Positions 8,331 through 18,048 of a stretch of DNA of 64,000 nt are shown here, piece by piece. Within the stretch, counting starts at the first letter, position 1. Every line of letters begins with the position of its first letter. The stretch spans positions 520,162 through 584,161 of the forward strand of contig JADJQS010000006.1 of NCBI GenBank assembly GCA_016712635.1, read 5' to 3'. The DNA comes from Gammaproteobacteria bacterium (GTDB taxonomy: Bacteria; Pseudomonadota; Gammaproteobacteria; SZUA-140). The notes beneath the pieces were generated by a model. The model was not told the origin of the DNA. It made no database searches and saw nothing but the letters and a program-made list of their open reading frames with translations. The position numbers were made by a program, and so were the translations under genes.

Positions 8331-8876
8331 ATGGCAGGCAGGGCGCTGATACTCGATCGGGACGGCGTGGTCAATATCGACAGGGACTATGTCCACAAGA
8401 TCGAAGATTTCGAGTTCGTCGACGGCCTGTTCGAGCTGTGCCGCATGGCGGCCGGTCAGGGCTACCGCATCATCATCATCACCAACCAGTCCGGAATTGG
8501 ACGCGGCTATTACACCGAGGATGATTTTCACCTCCTCACCGGCTGGATGAAGGCCAGATTCGAGGAGGAGGGTATTACGGTGGCGCAGGTCTATTACTGC
8601 CCGTATCATCCCGTGCACGGCATCGGGAAGTACAAGCAGGACTCCTACGACCGCAAACCCAACCCCGGCATGATCATCAAGGCGGCGCAGGACTTCGATT
8701 TGGACCTTTCAAACTGTATACTCGTCGGAGACCGCGAATCCGATATGAAGGCCGCACAGACCGCGGGTGTCGGCCATAAGGTCCTGTACCGTCCGGAAGG
8801 CGGCATTGATGCCCCGACGCGGGCGGACTACGTCGTCAACGAGCTGAACACCGTGCTCGAATTGGTCACGGATTGA
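8331..8876 (+). CDS. gmhB: D-glycero-manno-heptose 1,7-bisphosphate phosphatase (GmhB-like HAD)
   Basis: This 181-residue HAD phosphatase opens with [10 protein letters not shown] (nucleophile Asp and general acid Asp). [10 protein letters not shown] and RKPNPGM follow, then the Mg-binding [12 protein letters not shown]. GmhB removes a phosphate during ADP- or GDP-heptose synthesis. The usual zinc loop of GmhB has four ligands (CxH..CxC); here only the first half is clear (YYCPYHP), and the second half reads SYDRKP with no cysteines, so zinc binding may be lost. Histidinol-phosphate phosphatase relatives are the main alternative. The gmhA neighbour supports a heptose role. Confidence 0.85.
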   Translation: MAGRALILDRDGVVNIDRDYVHKIEDFEFVDGLFELCRMAAGQGYRIIIITNQSGIGRGYYTEDDFHLLTGWMKARFEEEGITVAQVYYCPYHPVHGIGKYKQDSYDRKPNPGMIIKAAQDFDLDLSNCILVGDRESDMKAAQTAGVGHKVLYRPEGGIDAPTRADYVVNELNTVLELVTD

Positions 8877-8999
8877 GCATGCGAGGGTGCATGTTGTGCC
8901 GGGCAGACCAGGCACAACGGGCGTCATGATCCCGGGTGAGCGTTACGGCGTTCACCACAGGCTACGGCATATTGTAGAAAGGCGTTGATTCACTGAACC

Positions 9000-9572
9000 A
9001 TGAGTGACCGTATCGTAAAAGCGCTGGAAGACCACGAGAACGTCCTTGCGGCCGTGCGGGATAACCTCGTCGCCGATATCGAGCAGGTGGCGCAATGCCT
9101 GATCGACTGCCTCGGCCGGGGCCACACCATCTTCTGGTGCGGTAACGGCGGAAGCGCGGCGGACGCACAACACATCGCCGCGGAACTTGTCGGCCGCTTC
9201 GAGCGCGAACGGAAAGCGCTCGCCTCCATCGCGCTGTCCACTGATACCTCAATCCTGACCAGCGTGGGAAACGACTATGGCTTCGACAGCATCTTCAAGC
9301 GCCAGGTCGAAGCACTGGTTCGTCGGGGTGATGTGCTCGTGGGCCTGTCCACCTCGGGCAACAGCCCGAACGTGGTGCGCGCCATCGAACAGGCGAACGG
9401 CCAGGGCGCCACCACGATCGGCGTGCTGGGCAGAGACGGCGGCCGGATAATAAAACTTTGCCGCCTGTCGATAGTTGTGCCGGCGGAAAACACCGCGCGC
9501 ATCCAGGAGATGCACGGGCTAATCGGGCACATACTGTGCGATCTGATTGAAAAGAGCAGGACTGAGGACTGA
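9000..9572 (+). CDS. gmhA: Phosphoheptose isomerase (SIS domain)
   Basis: The 190-residue product converts sedoheptulose 7-phosphate to D-glycero-D-manno-heptose 7-phosphate, the first step to nucleotide-activated heptose. It shows the SIS-domain motifs WCGNGGSAADAQHIAAELVG and GLSTSGNSPNVV, then TIGVLGRDGG and a late ENTARIQEMH block with the catalytic Glu/His. Its C-terminus (SRTED) and its TGA stop are encoded by the first two heptamers of the following GGACTGA-type repeat arm. It pairs with gmhB upstream. Confidence 0.94.
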   Translation: MSDRIVKALEDHENVLAAVRDNLVADIEQVAQCLIDCLGRGHTIFWCGNGGSAADAQHIAAELVGRFERERKALASIALSTDTSILTSVGNDYGFDSIFKRQVEALVRRGDVLVGLSTSGNSPNVVRAIEQANGQGATTIGVLGRDGGRIIKLCRLSIVVPAENTARIQEMHGLIGHILCDLIEKSRTED

Positions 9573-9683
9573 GTGCTCAGGACTGAGTAAAAGACAAAAT
9601 CTACCCGAGCCAGATAAGCTAAGTTTAAATAGAAATAATGTTTATGGGTTTTCACTCAGTCCTAAGACCTCAGTCCTCAATCC
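9559..9683 (+). repeat. Second heptamer-arm element (GGACTGA type) between gmhA and cysC
   Basis: The left arm 9559-9586 is GGACTGA, GGACTGA, GTGCTCA, GGACTGA. The right arm 9656-9683 is TCAGTCC, TAAGACC, TCAGTCC, TCAATCC. The core is 69 bp and AT-rich. The architecture is the same as in the GTGAGGC family (four units per arm, inverted), with a different unit sequence. In both arms the unit that differs most occupies the matching position. The gmhA stop codon is in the second left unit. Confidence 0.85.
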
Positions 9684-9702
9684 TATTATTTAGGAGTTCA
9701 TC

Positions 9703-10314
9703 ATGAGCGGTAATAAGAGTACCAACGTCGTCTGGCACCAGGCCACCATCGACCGTCAGAAGCGCGAAGCCATGAACGGGCACAAGAGCGCGATCCTGTG
9801 GTTCACAGGGTTGTCCGGTTCGGGAAAATCCACGCTGGCGCATGCGGTGGAAGAAAAGCTCCACGGACTGAAGTGCCGCACCTTCGTGCTCGACGGCGAC
9901 AACATCCGCCACGGACTGTGCGGTGACCTTGGTTTCTCCGATGAGGACCGCGTGGAGAACATCCGCCGCATCGGCGAAGTCTCCAAGCTGTTCATAGAGG
10001 CCGGCGTGATCGCCATGACCGCGTTCATCTCGCCGTTCCGTGCCGACCGCGAGCGCGTGCGCAGCCTGGTCATGCATGGCGACTTCATCGAGATCTACTG
10101 CAAGGCCTCGCTCGAAGTGTGCGAGCAGCGTGACGTGAAGGGTCTGTACAAGAAGGCGAGGGCAGGGGAGATCAAGGCCTTTACCGGAATCTCCTCGCCG
10201 TATGAGGCGCCCGACAAGCCCGAGATCATCGTCGAGACCGGGGCCGATTCGCTGGACAAGTGCGCCGACCAGGTGCTCGCCTTCCTGCGCGAGCGCGGCA
10301 TTCTGAAGGGCTGA
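9703..10314 (+). CDS. cysC: Adenylyl-sulfate kinase
   Basis: CysC phosphorylates APS to PAPS. The 203-residue product has the P-loop GLSGSGKST (about residues 36-44). [16 protein letters not shown], the [10 protein letters not shown] region and the lid block [13 protein letters not shown] follow, and the later [22 protein letters not shown] region is also typical. It stands alone without cysD/cysN or cysH, and lies inside a glycan locus that also encodes a sulfotransferase (15347-16204) and an anion transporter. This points to PAPS supply for sulfation more than to cysteine synthesis. A ribosome-binding site (TAGGAG) lies about 7 bases before the ATG. Confidence 0.95.
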   Translation: MSGNKSTNVVWHQATIDRQKREAMNGHKSAILWFTGLSGSGKSTLAHAVEEKLHGLKCRTFVLDGDNIRHGLCGDLGFSDEDRVENIRRIGEVSKLFIEAGVIAMTAFISPFRADRERVRSLVMHGDFIEIYCKASLEVCEQRDVKGLYKKARAGEIKAFTGISSPYEAPDKPEIIVETGADSLDKCADQVLAFLRERGILKG

Positions 10315-10323
10315 CACAGGATT

Positions 10324-10347
10324 GGGGACAGATTTTTATCTGTCCCC
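10324..10347. repeat. GGGGACAGAT palindrome
   Basis: A perfect 10-bp stem (GGGGACAGAT / ATCTGTCCCC) with a 4-T loop lies 10 bases after the cysC stop. It uses the same end sequence as the 113-bp inverted repeat at 34788-34900, so it looks like a collapsed member of that family. It could slow transcription, but no T-run follows. Confidence 0.75.
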
Positions 10348-10370
10348 CGATATCGCAATGATGCCAGTAC

Positions 10371-10398
10371 GCCTCACACCTAACGCCTCACACCTCAC
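10371..10398 (+). repeat. Solo right heptamer arm upstream of the SLC13 gene
   Basis: Four units (GCCTCAC, ACCTAAC, GCCTCAC, ACCTCAC) end 9 bases before the ATG at 10408 and occupy the place where a ribosome-binding site would be expected. The left arm is missing; a GGGGACAGAT palindrome stands in its place. Confidence 0.83.
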
Positions 10399-10407
10399 GC
10401 TCGAGCC

Positions 10408-12174
10408 ATGAGCCTTGAAGCCTGGTTTACCGTTGCCGTCATCGGCCTCTGCCTCGGGCTGCTGATACACGGGCGCACGGCGCCGGACATCGTCATGATG
10501 GCCGGCCTGACCCTTCTGCTGGTGTCCGGCATACTGACGCCAACGGAAGCTCTTTCCGGTTTGTCGAATGAGGGCATGGTCACGGTGGGCATCATGTTCG
10601 TCATCGTGACCGGCCTGCGCGATACCGGCGCCATCGCCTGGATCGTGCAGCACCTGCTCGGTGTGCCGCGCTCGACCGCCCACGCCCAGATGCGCCTGAT
10701 GACCCCGGTCGCCGCCATGAGCGCCTTCCTCAACAACACTCCGGTGGTCGCGATGATGATCCCGGCGGTGCAGGACTGGGCGCGCCGCCACCGGATCTCC
10801 GTCTCCAAGCTGATGATCCCGCTGAGCTATGCCACCATCGCCGGCGGCACCTGTACCCTGATCGGCACCAGCACGAATCTCGTTGTGAACGGCATGCTGA
10901 TCAAGGAGACCGGCCACGGACTCAAGATGTTCGAGCTCGCCTGGGTGGGTATCCCGCTGGTGGTGGTGGTCTTCCTCGGCATCGTCCTGCTTAGCCGCTG
11001 GCTGCTGCCAGAGCGCAAGCCGGCCATCAGCCAGTTCGAGGAATCGCGCGGCTATACCGTGGAGATGATGGTGGACTCCAGCGGGCCGCTGGTCGGCAAG
11101 ACAGTGGAGCAGGCCGGCCTGCGCCACCTGCCGGGTCTGTATCTGATCGAGATCGACCGCGGCGAGCAGGTGCTGCCGGCCGTTTCGCCGCTCGAGCGGC
11201 TGCAGGCGAACGACCGGCTGATCTTCGCCGGGGCGGTGGAATCGGTCATCGACCTGCAGAAGATCCACGGCCTCTCCCCGGCCACCGACCAGATCTTCAA
11301 GCTGGGCATGCCACGGCCGGAACGCTGCCTGATCGAGGCGGTGATCTCCAACAGCGCCCCGCTGGTGGGCAAGAGCATCCGCGAGGGGCGCTTCCGCACC
11401 CTCTACAACGCGGCGGTCATCGCCGTCTCGCGCAGCGGCGAGCAGATCAAGGGCAAGATCGGCGACATCGTGCTGCGTCCGGGCGACACCCTGCTGCTGG
11501 AAGGGCACCCGTCCTTTGTTGAGCAGCAGCGCAATTCGCGTGACTTCTATCTGGTGAGCCGTCTGGCGGGCTCGACCCCGCTCAATCATGACAAGGCGCC
11601 GATCGCACTCGCGATCATGACCGCCATGGTGGCCGCCGCCGCCTTCGGCTGGCTCAGCATGCTGCAGGCGGCGCTGCTGGCCGCCGGCGCGATGTTGATT
11701 ACCCGCTGTACGCGCGGCAGCAATGCGCGCGCAGCGGTGGACTGGCAGATCCTGATCGTGATCGCCGCCTCGCTCGGCATCGGCAAGGCGCTGGAGACCA
11801 CGGGTGCGGCGCAGGCAATGGCTGACGGTTTCCTGTCCTTCACCGGGGCAGGCCCGCTGATGGCGCTCTTCGTGGTCTACGTCATGACTGTGCTGTTCAC
11901 CGAGATCGTGACCAACAATACCGCTGCTGCACTGATGTTTCCCATCGCGCTTGCGCTCAGCAAATCACTCGATGTGAGCTACATGCCCTTCATCATCACC
12001 ATCACGGTGGCGGCTTCGATGAGCTTCGCCACTCCGATCGGGTACCAGACCAACCTGATGGTGCTGGGTCCGGGCGGTTATCGCTTCACCGACTACATGA
12101 AACTTGGTATCCCGCTGACCGTCATGGTCGGGATACTGATTATGCTGATTGTCCCGCGGGTGTGGGCGTTCTGA
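10408..12174 (+). CDS. SLC13-family anion transporter with RCK_C domains
   Basis: This 588-residue inner membrane protein has a first transmembrane half (residues 1-200) carrying FLNNTPVVAMMIPAV and GTCTLIGTSTNLVVNG, the SLC13 substrate/sodium signature. Two regulatory TrkA-C (RCK_C) domains follow (about 214-288 and 308-375). The second transmembrane half carries VTNNTAAALMFPIA and FATPIGYQTNLMVLGPGGY. Bacterial members with this layout commonly carry sulfate, and cysC next door supports sulfate uptake; dicarboxylates are the alternative. No clear ribosome-binding site is visible because a heptamer arm lies directly upstream. Confidence 0.88.
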   Translation: MSLEAWFTVAVIGLCLGLLIHGRTAPDIVMMAGLTLLLVSGILTPTEALSGLSNEGMVTVGIMFVIVTGLRDTGAIAWIVQHLLGVPRSTAHAQMRLMTPVAAMSAFLNNTPVVAMMIPAVQDWARRHRISVSKLMIPLSYATIAGGTCTLIGTSTNLVVNGMLIKETGHGLKMFELAWVGIPLVVVVFLGIVLLSRWLLPERKPAISQFEESRGYTVEMMVDSSGPLVGKTVEQAGLRHLPGLYLIEIDRGEQVLPAVSPLERLQANDRLIFAGAVESVIDLQKIHGLSPATDQIFKLGMPRPERCLIEAVISNSAPLVGKSIREGRFRTLYNAAVIAVSRSGEQIKGKIGDIVLRPGDTLLLEGHPSFVEQQRNSRDFYLVSRLAGSTPLNHDKAPIALAIMTAMVAAAAFGWLSMLQAALLAAGAMLITRCTRGSNARAAVDWQILIVIAASLGIGKALETTGAAQAMADGFLSFTGAGPLMALFVVYVMTVLFTEIVTNNTAAALMFPIALALSKSLDVSYMPFIITITVAASMSFATPIGYQTNLMVLGPGGYRFTDYMKLGIPLTVMVGILIMLIVPRVWAF

Positions 12175-12389
12175 GCGCTGGGTAGTAAGTATTGAGGCAG
12201 TGTATGAAACTGAGCGCCATATTATTCAGGCGACAGAAAACAGATCTTTATGAGTGGCGGCGCATAAAAGCAGGTAGCCGAAATTTTATATAGCGTTTCT
12301 GCTATGGCTGATATCGTTGAGAAAATGCTCACACAAGTGCTGCATGGACTATCTGGTCTTCTGGAGAGTCAATTAATAAAGGTATTCAC

Positions 12390-13021
12390 ATGTTGATAGG
12401 TGGCCGTTCTGAGACCTTATTTCTGGTCTGCCTGAAGAAACTGCTCTGTGACTCAAAGAATATACTGGATATTGGAACGCCAGAAAGATTTGCCAAGGAA
12501 TTACGGCGTTACGAGAGCTTGTTTCTGGAAAGAACTATCTCGCAGCAGGATTTAATCCAGAAATGAACAAGGGTCAGTACAATTGCGACTTACATCAAGA
12601 TATAGAAATGATGACATTTGATGATTCATCATTTGATGCGGTCATTTGCCTAGAGGTACTCGAGCATGTCGCAAATCCATTCCAAGCCGTCCATGAAATA
12701 AAGCGCGTGTTGATAAACGGCGGAAAACTTCTGCTAACGGTTCCATTTCTCAGCCAGTATCATGGAAAAAGCGCTTTATCGCATGATCATTTAAATTATC
12801 CCGATTATTGGCGTTTTACGCATGAGGGTTTACATAAGCTGTTTCATGATTTCACGAATCTTGAAGTGTTACCCCTGGATGGACCGATCGAATTCAGACT
12901 AAAGCAATTTTATCTCACTCGCTGGATAAATTACCCTGCTATTCGGAGAATCATAGATCTAATAGACAAACCGGAGCGCGGCAAGGCCACAACGAGACAT
13001 CTTGTTTACGGCATCAAATAA
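12390..13021 (+). pseudogene. SAM-dependent methyltransferase, frameshifted
   Basis: An ATG at 12390 opens a frame (MLIGGRSETLFLVCLKK.. NILDIGTPERFAKEL) that ends after 58 residues. A second frame continues the same fold: LRELVSGKNYLAAGFNPEMN, then FDAVICLEVLEHVANPF and LLLTVPFLSQYHG (motifs II and III of class I methyltransferases). The break lies near 12,500 (AAGGAATTACGG) and is explained by loss of one base. Joined, the protein would be about 210 residues. It may be a true pseudogene or a sequencing error. It opens the AT-rich glycan island. Confidence 0.72.
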
Positions 13022-13026
13022 ACAAG

Positions 13027-14152
13027 ATGAAGATTCTAGTAGTGACGGGAATATTCCCTCCGGATCATGGTGGTCCGGCGAGCTATGTGCCGGAGATTGC
13101 ACAGGCGTTGTCTGTGAAACATACAATAGTGTCAGTAATAACCTTGAGTGACTTGTTGAACCACAGCGATGAAAACTATACGTTTCCGATCTTGAGAATT
13201 TTACGGAAAGCTAACAAGATTTCTCACATTTAGAATAGTTAATACCATAAGAAAATATTCCAAAGAGGCAGATGTCATATTCGTCAATGGACTGATCTTC
13301 GAAAGCATCGTTGCATGCAAATTATTCTCAAGGAAACCGTTAGCCATAAAAATCGTTGGTGACCTGATTTGGGAAAAGGCGAAACTATCATCACCTGACA
13401 CGGTATCCATCGATGAATTCCAGAGAAATGTGGCGGGTATAAAGTGGAAAATTTTGAAATGGATCTACAATAAGCTGATCAATCAGTGCGATGCCATTAT
13501 CGTACCAAGCCTATATCTATGCAGGATTGTTAAAGGTTGGGGAATCGATACTGCAAAAATTAACGTCGTATACAACTCCGTGAAACCACAGTCTCTTCCA
13601 TATGCTAATTATGGAGAAGGCGGCAATGTCGATTGCGTTACAGTGGCGAGATTGGTGCCTTGGAAGGGAATTAGTGAGCTTATAGATGTCGTTTGTGAAA
13701 ACAAGTGGACTTTAAATGTTATCGGTGACGGCCCCCTAAAGGAGGATCTTGTATGCAGAGCGCTCAAGCACAGTAATAATTCTGTACAATTTCTTGGTTA
13801 TGTACCTCGTGATCAGGTGCATTCTGAAATTTCCAAAGCCAAGATATTCATCCTTAACTCGACATATGAGGGATTGCCACACATTGTTCTCGAGGCGAAA
13901 CAAGCCGGAGTAGCCGTTATTGCAACCGCTGTTGGTGGAACACCTGAGACAATAACAGATGGCGTAGATGGATATCTTATTCCCCCGGGGGACAATGCCA
14001 TGCTAAGAGAGAAAATCGGATATTTGCTATCCAACAATGATAAGCGCACTCAGGTAGCATCGAAAGGTAGAGAACAGGTTTTGCATAACTTTTCATTTGA
14101 AACCATGGCTACCAAAACTGAGAAAATCCTTGAAAATACCCTGAATAGGTAA
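13027..14152 (+). pseudogene. Glycosyltransferase family 4, frameshifted
   Basis: The first frame (13027-13233) gives a GT-B N-terminus, VVTGIFPPDHGGPASYVPEIA. After a one-base shift near 13,230 the fold continues as FRIVNTIRKYSKEADVIFVNG and runs to 14152. The C-terminal domain has VARLVPWKGISELIDV, NSTYEGLPHIVLEAKQAG (the EX7E region) and TPETITDGVDGYLIPPGD, typical of GT4 enzymes that use nucleotide sugars. The joined length of about 375 residues is normal, so a single indel is the only defect. The sugar and acceptor are unknown. Confidence 0.8.
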
Positions 14153-14169
14153 ACCGGCTGGTGCATATC

Positions 14170-15360
14170 ATGGGTCATCCGATAAATATCCTCCTTCTCA
14201 GCAAAGATCCCACCTTATTCGAGCAAAATGATGCTGTCATCGGTGACACAAGAAAGCGACACATCGCCTACTCGAATATACTGCAATCAAGGTACCCCGG
14301 AAGCCAAATAAAAGTCATAACCTACACAAAGAGAACTTCGCTACTTCAGCATGAGAAAATCAATCAATCTCTCTCGATTTTCGGGACCGCCTCTGCTCAC
14401 CGCATCACCTATTTGGCCGGTGTGATAAGAATGCTGCCTAAAACGCTGGAGGATGGATGGCGGCCAGATATCGTCACTGCTCAGACCCCATGGGAAGAAG
14501 GCATCGTCGGATACGTGATATCAAGAATATTCAATGCTAAGTTCATACTGCAAATCCATTTCGATTTGTTTTCTGAGCACTGGCGAAAAGAAAACAGATT
14601 TAACCTGTGGCGTAACTTGATTGCGCGCGCATTGATCAAACGATCTGATGCTGTTCGAGTAGTTTCAGAATTCCAAAAACACCAACTGGTGGATTGCCTC
14701 GGAAAACCATCCGGCACGATCCGGGTTATACCTGTAGGGGTGAATTTTCAGCCATTAGATGGTGAAAAGTCTGCATTCAAACGAAAGATAGCTATTTCAT
14801 TGGAGGCTAAAAAAGTTGTCTTGTTTGTTGGTAAATTTTATGCACCAAAAAATCTCCAACTATGGATTGATGTTGCGCAGCTTATTAGCCGTGATAACCC
14901 AGACGTAATGTTTGTCATGGCAGGCAACGGGCCCATGTTTGGTGAGATAAGGGAGGCGGTCATCAACCGTGGACTATCAGATAGATTTATTTTCTTGGGT
15001 TATGTCAAGCATGAGGAATTGCCCGGAATATATGCGGCCGCCGATGTCTTTCTACTTACCTCATATTATGAGGGATTTGGCAGAGTCGTCCTTGAGGCCT
15101 ATCTAGCCAAAATCCCTGTTGTGAGTACCAAATGCGCCGGAACACTCGACCTCATCGAATCAGGTGTCACTGGAATATTAGCTCCTGTTGGTGATGCACA
15201 AACGTTAGCAGATGGTGTGATAAACCTGCTCTCCGCTGATGAACTGAGGATGTCTTATGGGACTAAGGGACATGCGAGAGTGAATGTGAAATATGGTTTT
15301 GCTAACTTATCAAATAAGTTAGTCGACTTCTGGGGAAGTGTTTGCGATGAGTCAACCTGA
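14170..15360 (+). CDS. Glycosyltransferase family 4
   Basis: This intact GT-B glycosyltransferase (about 396 residues) has an N-terminal domain with KDPTLFEQND and QTPWEEGIVGYVISR. Its C-terminal nucleotide-sugar domain has VLFVGKFYAPKNLQLW, MAGNGPMFGEI, and the EX7E motif in SYYEGFGRVVLEAY. It probably adds one sugar to the lipid-linked repeat unit on the cytoplasmic side. A GTG nine bases upstream (14161) is an alternative start. Its 3' end overlaps the sulfotransferase start by 14 bases, so the two are likely co-translated. Base composition is lower in GC than in the flanking housekeeping genes. Confidence 0.88.
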   Translation: MGHPINILLLSKDPTLFEQNDAVIGDTRKRHIAYSNILQSRYPGSQIKVITYTKRTSLLQHEKINQSLSIFGTASAHRITYLAGVIRMLPKTLEDGWRPDIVTAQTPWEEGIVGYVISRIFNAKFILQIHFDLFSEHWRKENRFNLWRNLIARALIKRSDAVRVVSEFQKHQLVDCLGKPSGTIRVIPVGVNFQPLDGEKSAFKRKIAISLEAKKVVLFVGKFYAPKNLQLWIDVAQLISRDNPDVMFVMAGNGPMFGEIREAVINRGLSDRFIFLGYVKHEELPGIYAAADVFLLTSYYEGFGRVVLEAYLAKIPVVSTKCAGTLDLIESGVTGILAPVGDAQTLADGVINLLSADELRMSYGTKGHARVNVKYGFANLSNKLVDFWGSVCDEST

Positions 15361-16204
15361 TTTTATCGGTATAGGAGCGCAAAAATCAGGTACTTCATGG
15401 ATTTATGCGTGCCTACATGTACATCCTCAGGTTTGTATACCGCGTAAGGAAATACATTTTTTCAGCAGAGAGCGAAACTGGTCTAAAGGATATGATTGGT
15501 ATGCAGGAAACTTTGACGGCTGTCATGCGGGGCAGGTAATCGGTGAATTCTCAACTTCATACTTGGCGGATGAGTACACGCCTGCGAGGATCCATAATAA
15601 ATTTCCTGATGTGAAACTGGTCGTGTCTCTACGCAATCCAATTGACAGAGCCTATTCCAATTATATTAACGATATCAAAACAGGTATTGTGTCCAGTTCT
15701 ACGGACTTTCTGGATGCGTTGGATAGCCATCCTGAATACATGAACCAAGGTCAGTACGCGCGCCAAGTAAATCGTTACCTAGATTATTTTAAGCCAGCTC
15801 AATTGCTGATATTAATCTACGAGGATAGTTTGATCGATCCCGGGGACTATATAAAAAAAATATACAGATTTCTCAATATTGACCATGAATTTATACCTGA
15901 ATTTATTCGTACAAAGATAAATCCTGCCAGGATTCCACGTCATGTCTGGATTGATTCCGGGATAAGGGCTGTCTCCAGTTACCTGAGATCAAACGGGTTT
16001 CGTACTCTATTCTGGCAAATAAAAAAATCAGGCCTCGCGGAAAGAATTCGGACACTGAATACAAGAATGGATATCAGACGCGCTGATGTGATAGACACTC
16101 AAACTAGACATTATTTGTATGAGAAATATGATATCCAGTCAGAAATTTCTGCTATTTCAAAAATAATTGGAAGAGATCTTATCGAGTGGCGCATTCAAAC
16201 ATAA
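15347..16204 (+). CDS. PAPS-dependent sulfotransferase
   Basis: This 285-residue protein carries the 5'-phosphosulfate loop FIGIGAQKSGTSWIYACL at the N-terminus. The 3'-phosphate motif VVSLRNPIDRAYSNYIN follows at about residues 88-104, together defining the PAPS-binding site. EIHFFSRERNW is typical of bacterial carbohydrate sulfotransferases. It likely transfers sulfate to a sugar of the surface glycan, using PAPS made by the nearby CysC. The chosen ATG lies within the end of the preceding glycosyltransferase; a GTG at 15338 is the alternative. Its 3' end overlaps the next gene by 19 bases. Confidence 0.9.
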   Translation: MSQPDFIGIGAQKSGTSWIYACLHVHPQVCIPRKEIHFFSRERNWSKGYDWYAGNFDGCHAGQVIGEFSTSYLADEYTPARIHNKFPDVKLVVSLRNPIDRAYSNYINDIKTGIVSSSTDFLDALDSHPEYMNQGQYARQVNRYLDYFKPAQLLILIYEDSLIDPGDYIKKIYRFLNIDHEFIPEFIRTKINPARIPRHVWIDSGIRAVSSYLRSNGFRTLFWQIKKSGLAERIRTLNTRMDIRRADVIDTQTRHYLYEKYDIQSEISAISKIIGRDLIEWRIQT

Positions 16205-17258
16205 CAGTGATTTGCCAGGTTGTTGACGAGCATGATCCTATTAATGCAACAGCTGTCAGATGGATTCGTGTTCTGTCACAAAAGAATCAGGTAGGGAAAG
16301 TAACTGTCCTGGCATTAAAAGTCGGTGAATATAACTTGCCTGATAATACGAGAGTGTTCTCGTTTAGAGGAAGAAATCGCATTTCTACTTTGATTAAGTT
16401 CTATTCCCTGATAATAAAAGGAGTGATGGTAAATAAAACGGATTATTATTTTATCTATCAGGGTGGCCCATATCCGTTGCTACTTTTACCATTTAAGCTT
16501 TTGGTGGTAAAAACGTATACCATTGGAAAGCACATCCACATATTACCTTTATGATGAAATTATACGCGCGTTACTGCGACACCGTTGTATTTACTTCAAC
16601 AACCAATGCATTTCCCATGCAATTACCCAATCTCAGAGTTATTGGGCAGGGCGTTGATACAGAAAAATTTCGGGTGTTGGGAAAGGAAAGAAATAAAGAT
16701 CTTGTCATTGTTGGCAGGATTGCCCCGGTCAAGCGCTTGGAAAGCATAATTTTCATATTGACGCATTTGAATCTCAAGTACGGAATAGCTCCGAAAGTAG
16801 ATTTATATGGTCCGATATCAGGACAGGATAAGAAATATAAGGAGCACATAGACCATCTAATCTGTGAGCAGAAATTGAATGATCAGATTATTTTTCATGG
16901 GCCAGTTAGGCAGGATGCCCTCCCGGAGATATTTAATACCCACAAGCTCCTTGTCAACTTTTCTGATACTGCATTGGATAGAGTTGTCGTCGAAGCTATG
17001 GCCTGTGGATTGCCAGTGTTCTCGACGAATAACTGCGTTAGAGAGATCATCCCCGACGCTTATCATGATATTCTGACTTGTGTTGACCAACACGAAAACC
17101 ATGCGCTGCTTGCTGAATTGATCTACTCACTGCTTTTGCTGCCTGATGCCATCAGAACCCATATCGGCAGGGACCTAAGAGAAATTATATTACATCATCA
17201 TAGTGATATAACCCTGTTCGACAGAATGTTAGCCGAAATCGGAAACTATGAAAAATAA
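16186..17258 (+). pseudogene. Glycosyltransferase family 4, frameshifted
   Basis: The N-terminal frame (16186-16554) is a GT-B acceptor domain (VDEHDPINATAVRWIRVL) that ends abruptly at HIHILPL. The next frame continues it: KAHPHITFMMKLYARYCDTVVFTS, then VIGQGVDTEKF, IVGRIAPVKRLE and NFSDTALDRVVVEAMACGLPV to 17258. The frames fit together by a single indel near 16,515-16,525. The joined protein of about 357 residues would be of normal length. The second part alone lacks the acceptor domain and would not be active. Confidence 0.78.
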
Positions 17259-18048
17259 ATTCTCGATAAAAATTGGCGTCAGAAACTCATTCATCATTGC
17301 CAATGGAATGTATAAAAACATCAGAAACTCACTGCCTGATAAGCGGATTGTCGCAATTCACGATATCAATGACTCGATCAGATTCCGAGATAAAATGCAT
17401 TGGCTGCGCGAAACATATGACATTCTTAGTTTGGGCGATTTGCTCGAAACTAGCATAGGCAACAAAACACAGATCGCCATAACATTTGATGACGGCTATC
17501 TGTCATGGCGTGATAATGTTATTCCGGTGCTGGTGGATCTCAATATTCCTGCCACTTTTTTTATTTGCTCTGGTTTTGTTGGTCTTGATGAAATTGATGC
17601 AAGAAAGTTTGCTGTTAATTGCTTCAGGAGAAAACAGAAGCTGCTTCCACTTCAAGCAGAGCACATCAGATCGATATCTGATCATAAATTGTTCGAGATA
17701 GGTGGACACACGGCGCATCACCTGGATCTCGGAAAAGAGTATCCCACAGAAATTCTGATAGATGAAATTATAAGAGACCGTGAACTATTAGAGGATTGGA
17801 CAGGCGATGATGTACGATGGTTCGCATATCCATTTGGAGGAAGAATTAATGTCTGTAATCAGACAAAAGAATTTGTCAGAAATACTGGTTATAGCGCTGC
17901 GTTTACTATCATTCCTAGATCAGCGAACGAGATCGAGGATTTCTATGAAATAGGGAGGGATAGCCTGGACATCTATGCATCAGATCTTTTATGGAGAAAC
18001 TGGCTTAACGGCGGTTACGACATGATTAAGAAAACAAGGATTTCGTAA
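17248..18048 (+). CDS. Polysaccharide deacetylase (CE4 / NodB homology)
   Basis: This 266-residue protein has the CE4 motifs in order. TFDDGY (about residues 79-84) provides the catalytic base and metal Asp, GGHTAHH is motif 2 with metal-binding His, and WFAYPFGG is motif 3. No signal peptide is evident, so it may act in the cytoplasm on a lipid-linked intermediate or be exported another way. It likely removes an N-acetyl or O-acyl group from the glycan. It overlaps the preceding glycosyltransferase by 11 bases and touches the next gene (shared base at 18048). Confidence 0.88.
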   Translation: MKNKFSIKIGVRNSFIIANGMYKNIRNSLPDKRIVAIHDINDSIRFRDKMHWLRETYDILSLGDLLETSIGNKTQIAITFDDGYLSWRDNVIPVLVDLNIPATFFICSGFVGLDEIDARKFAVNCFRRKQKLLPLQAEHIRSISDHKLFEIGGHTAHHLDLGKEYPTEILIDEIIRDRELLEDWTGDDVRWFAYPFGGRINVCNQTKEFVRNTGYSAAFTIIPRSANEIEDFYEIGRDSLDIYASDLLWRNWLNGGYDMIKKTRIS

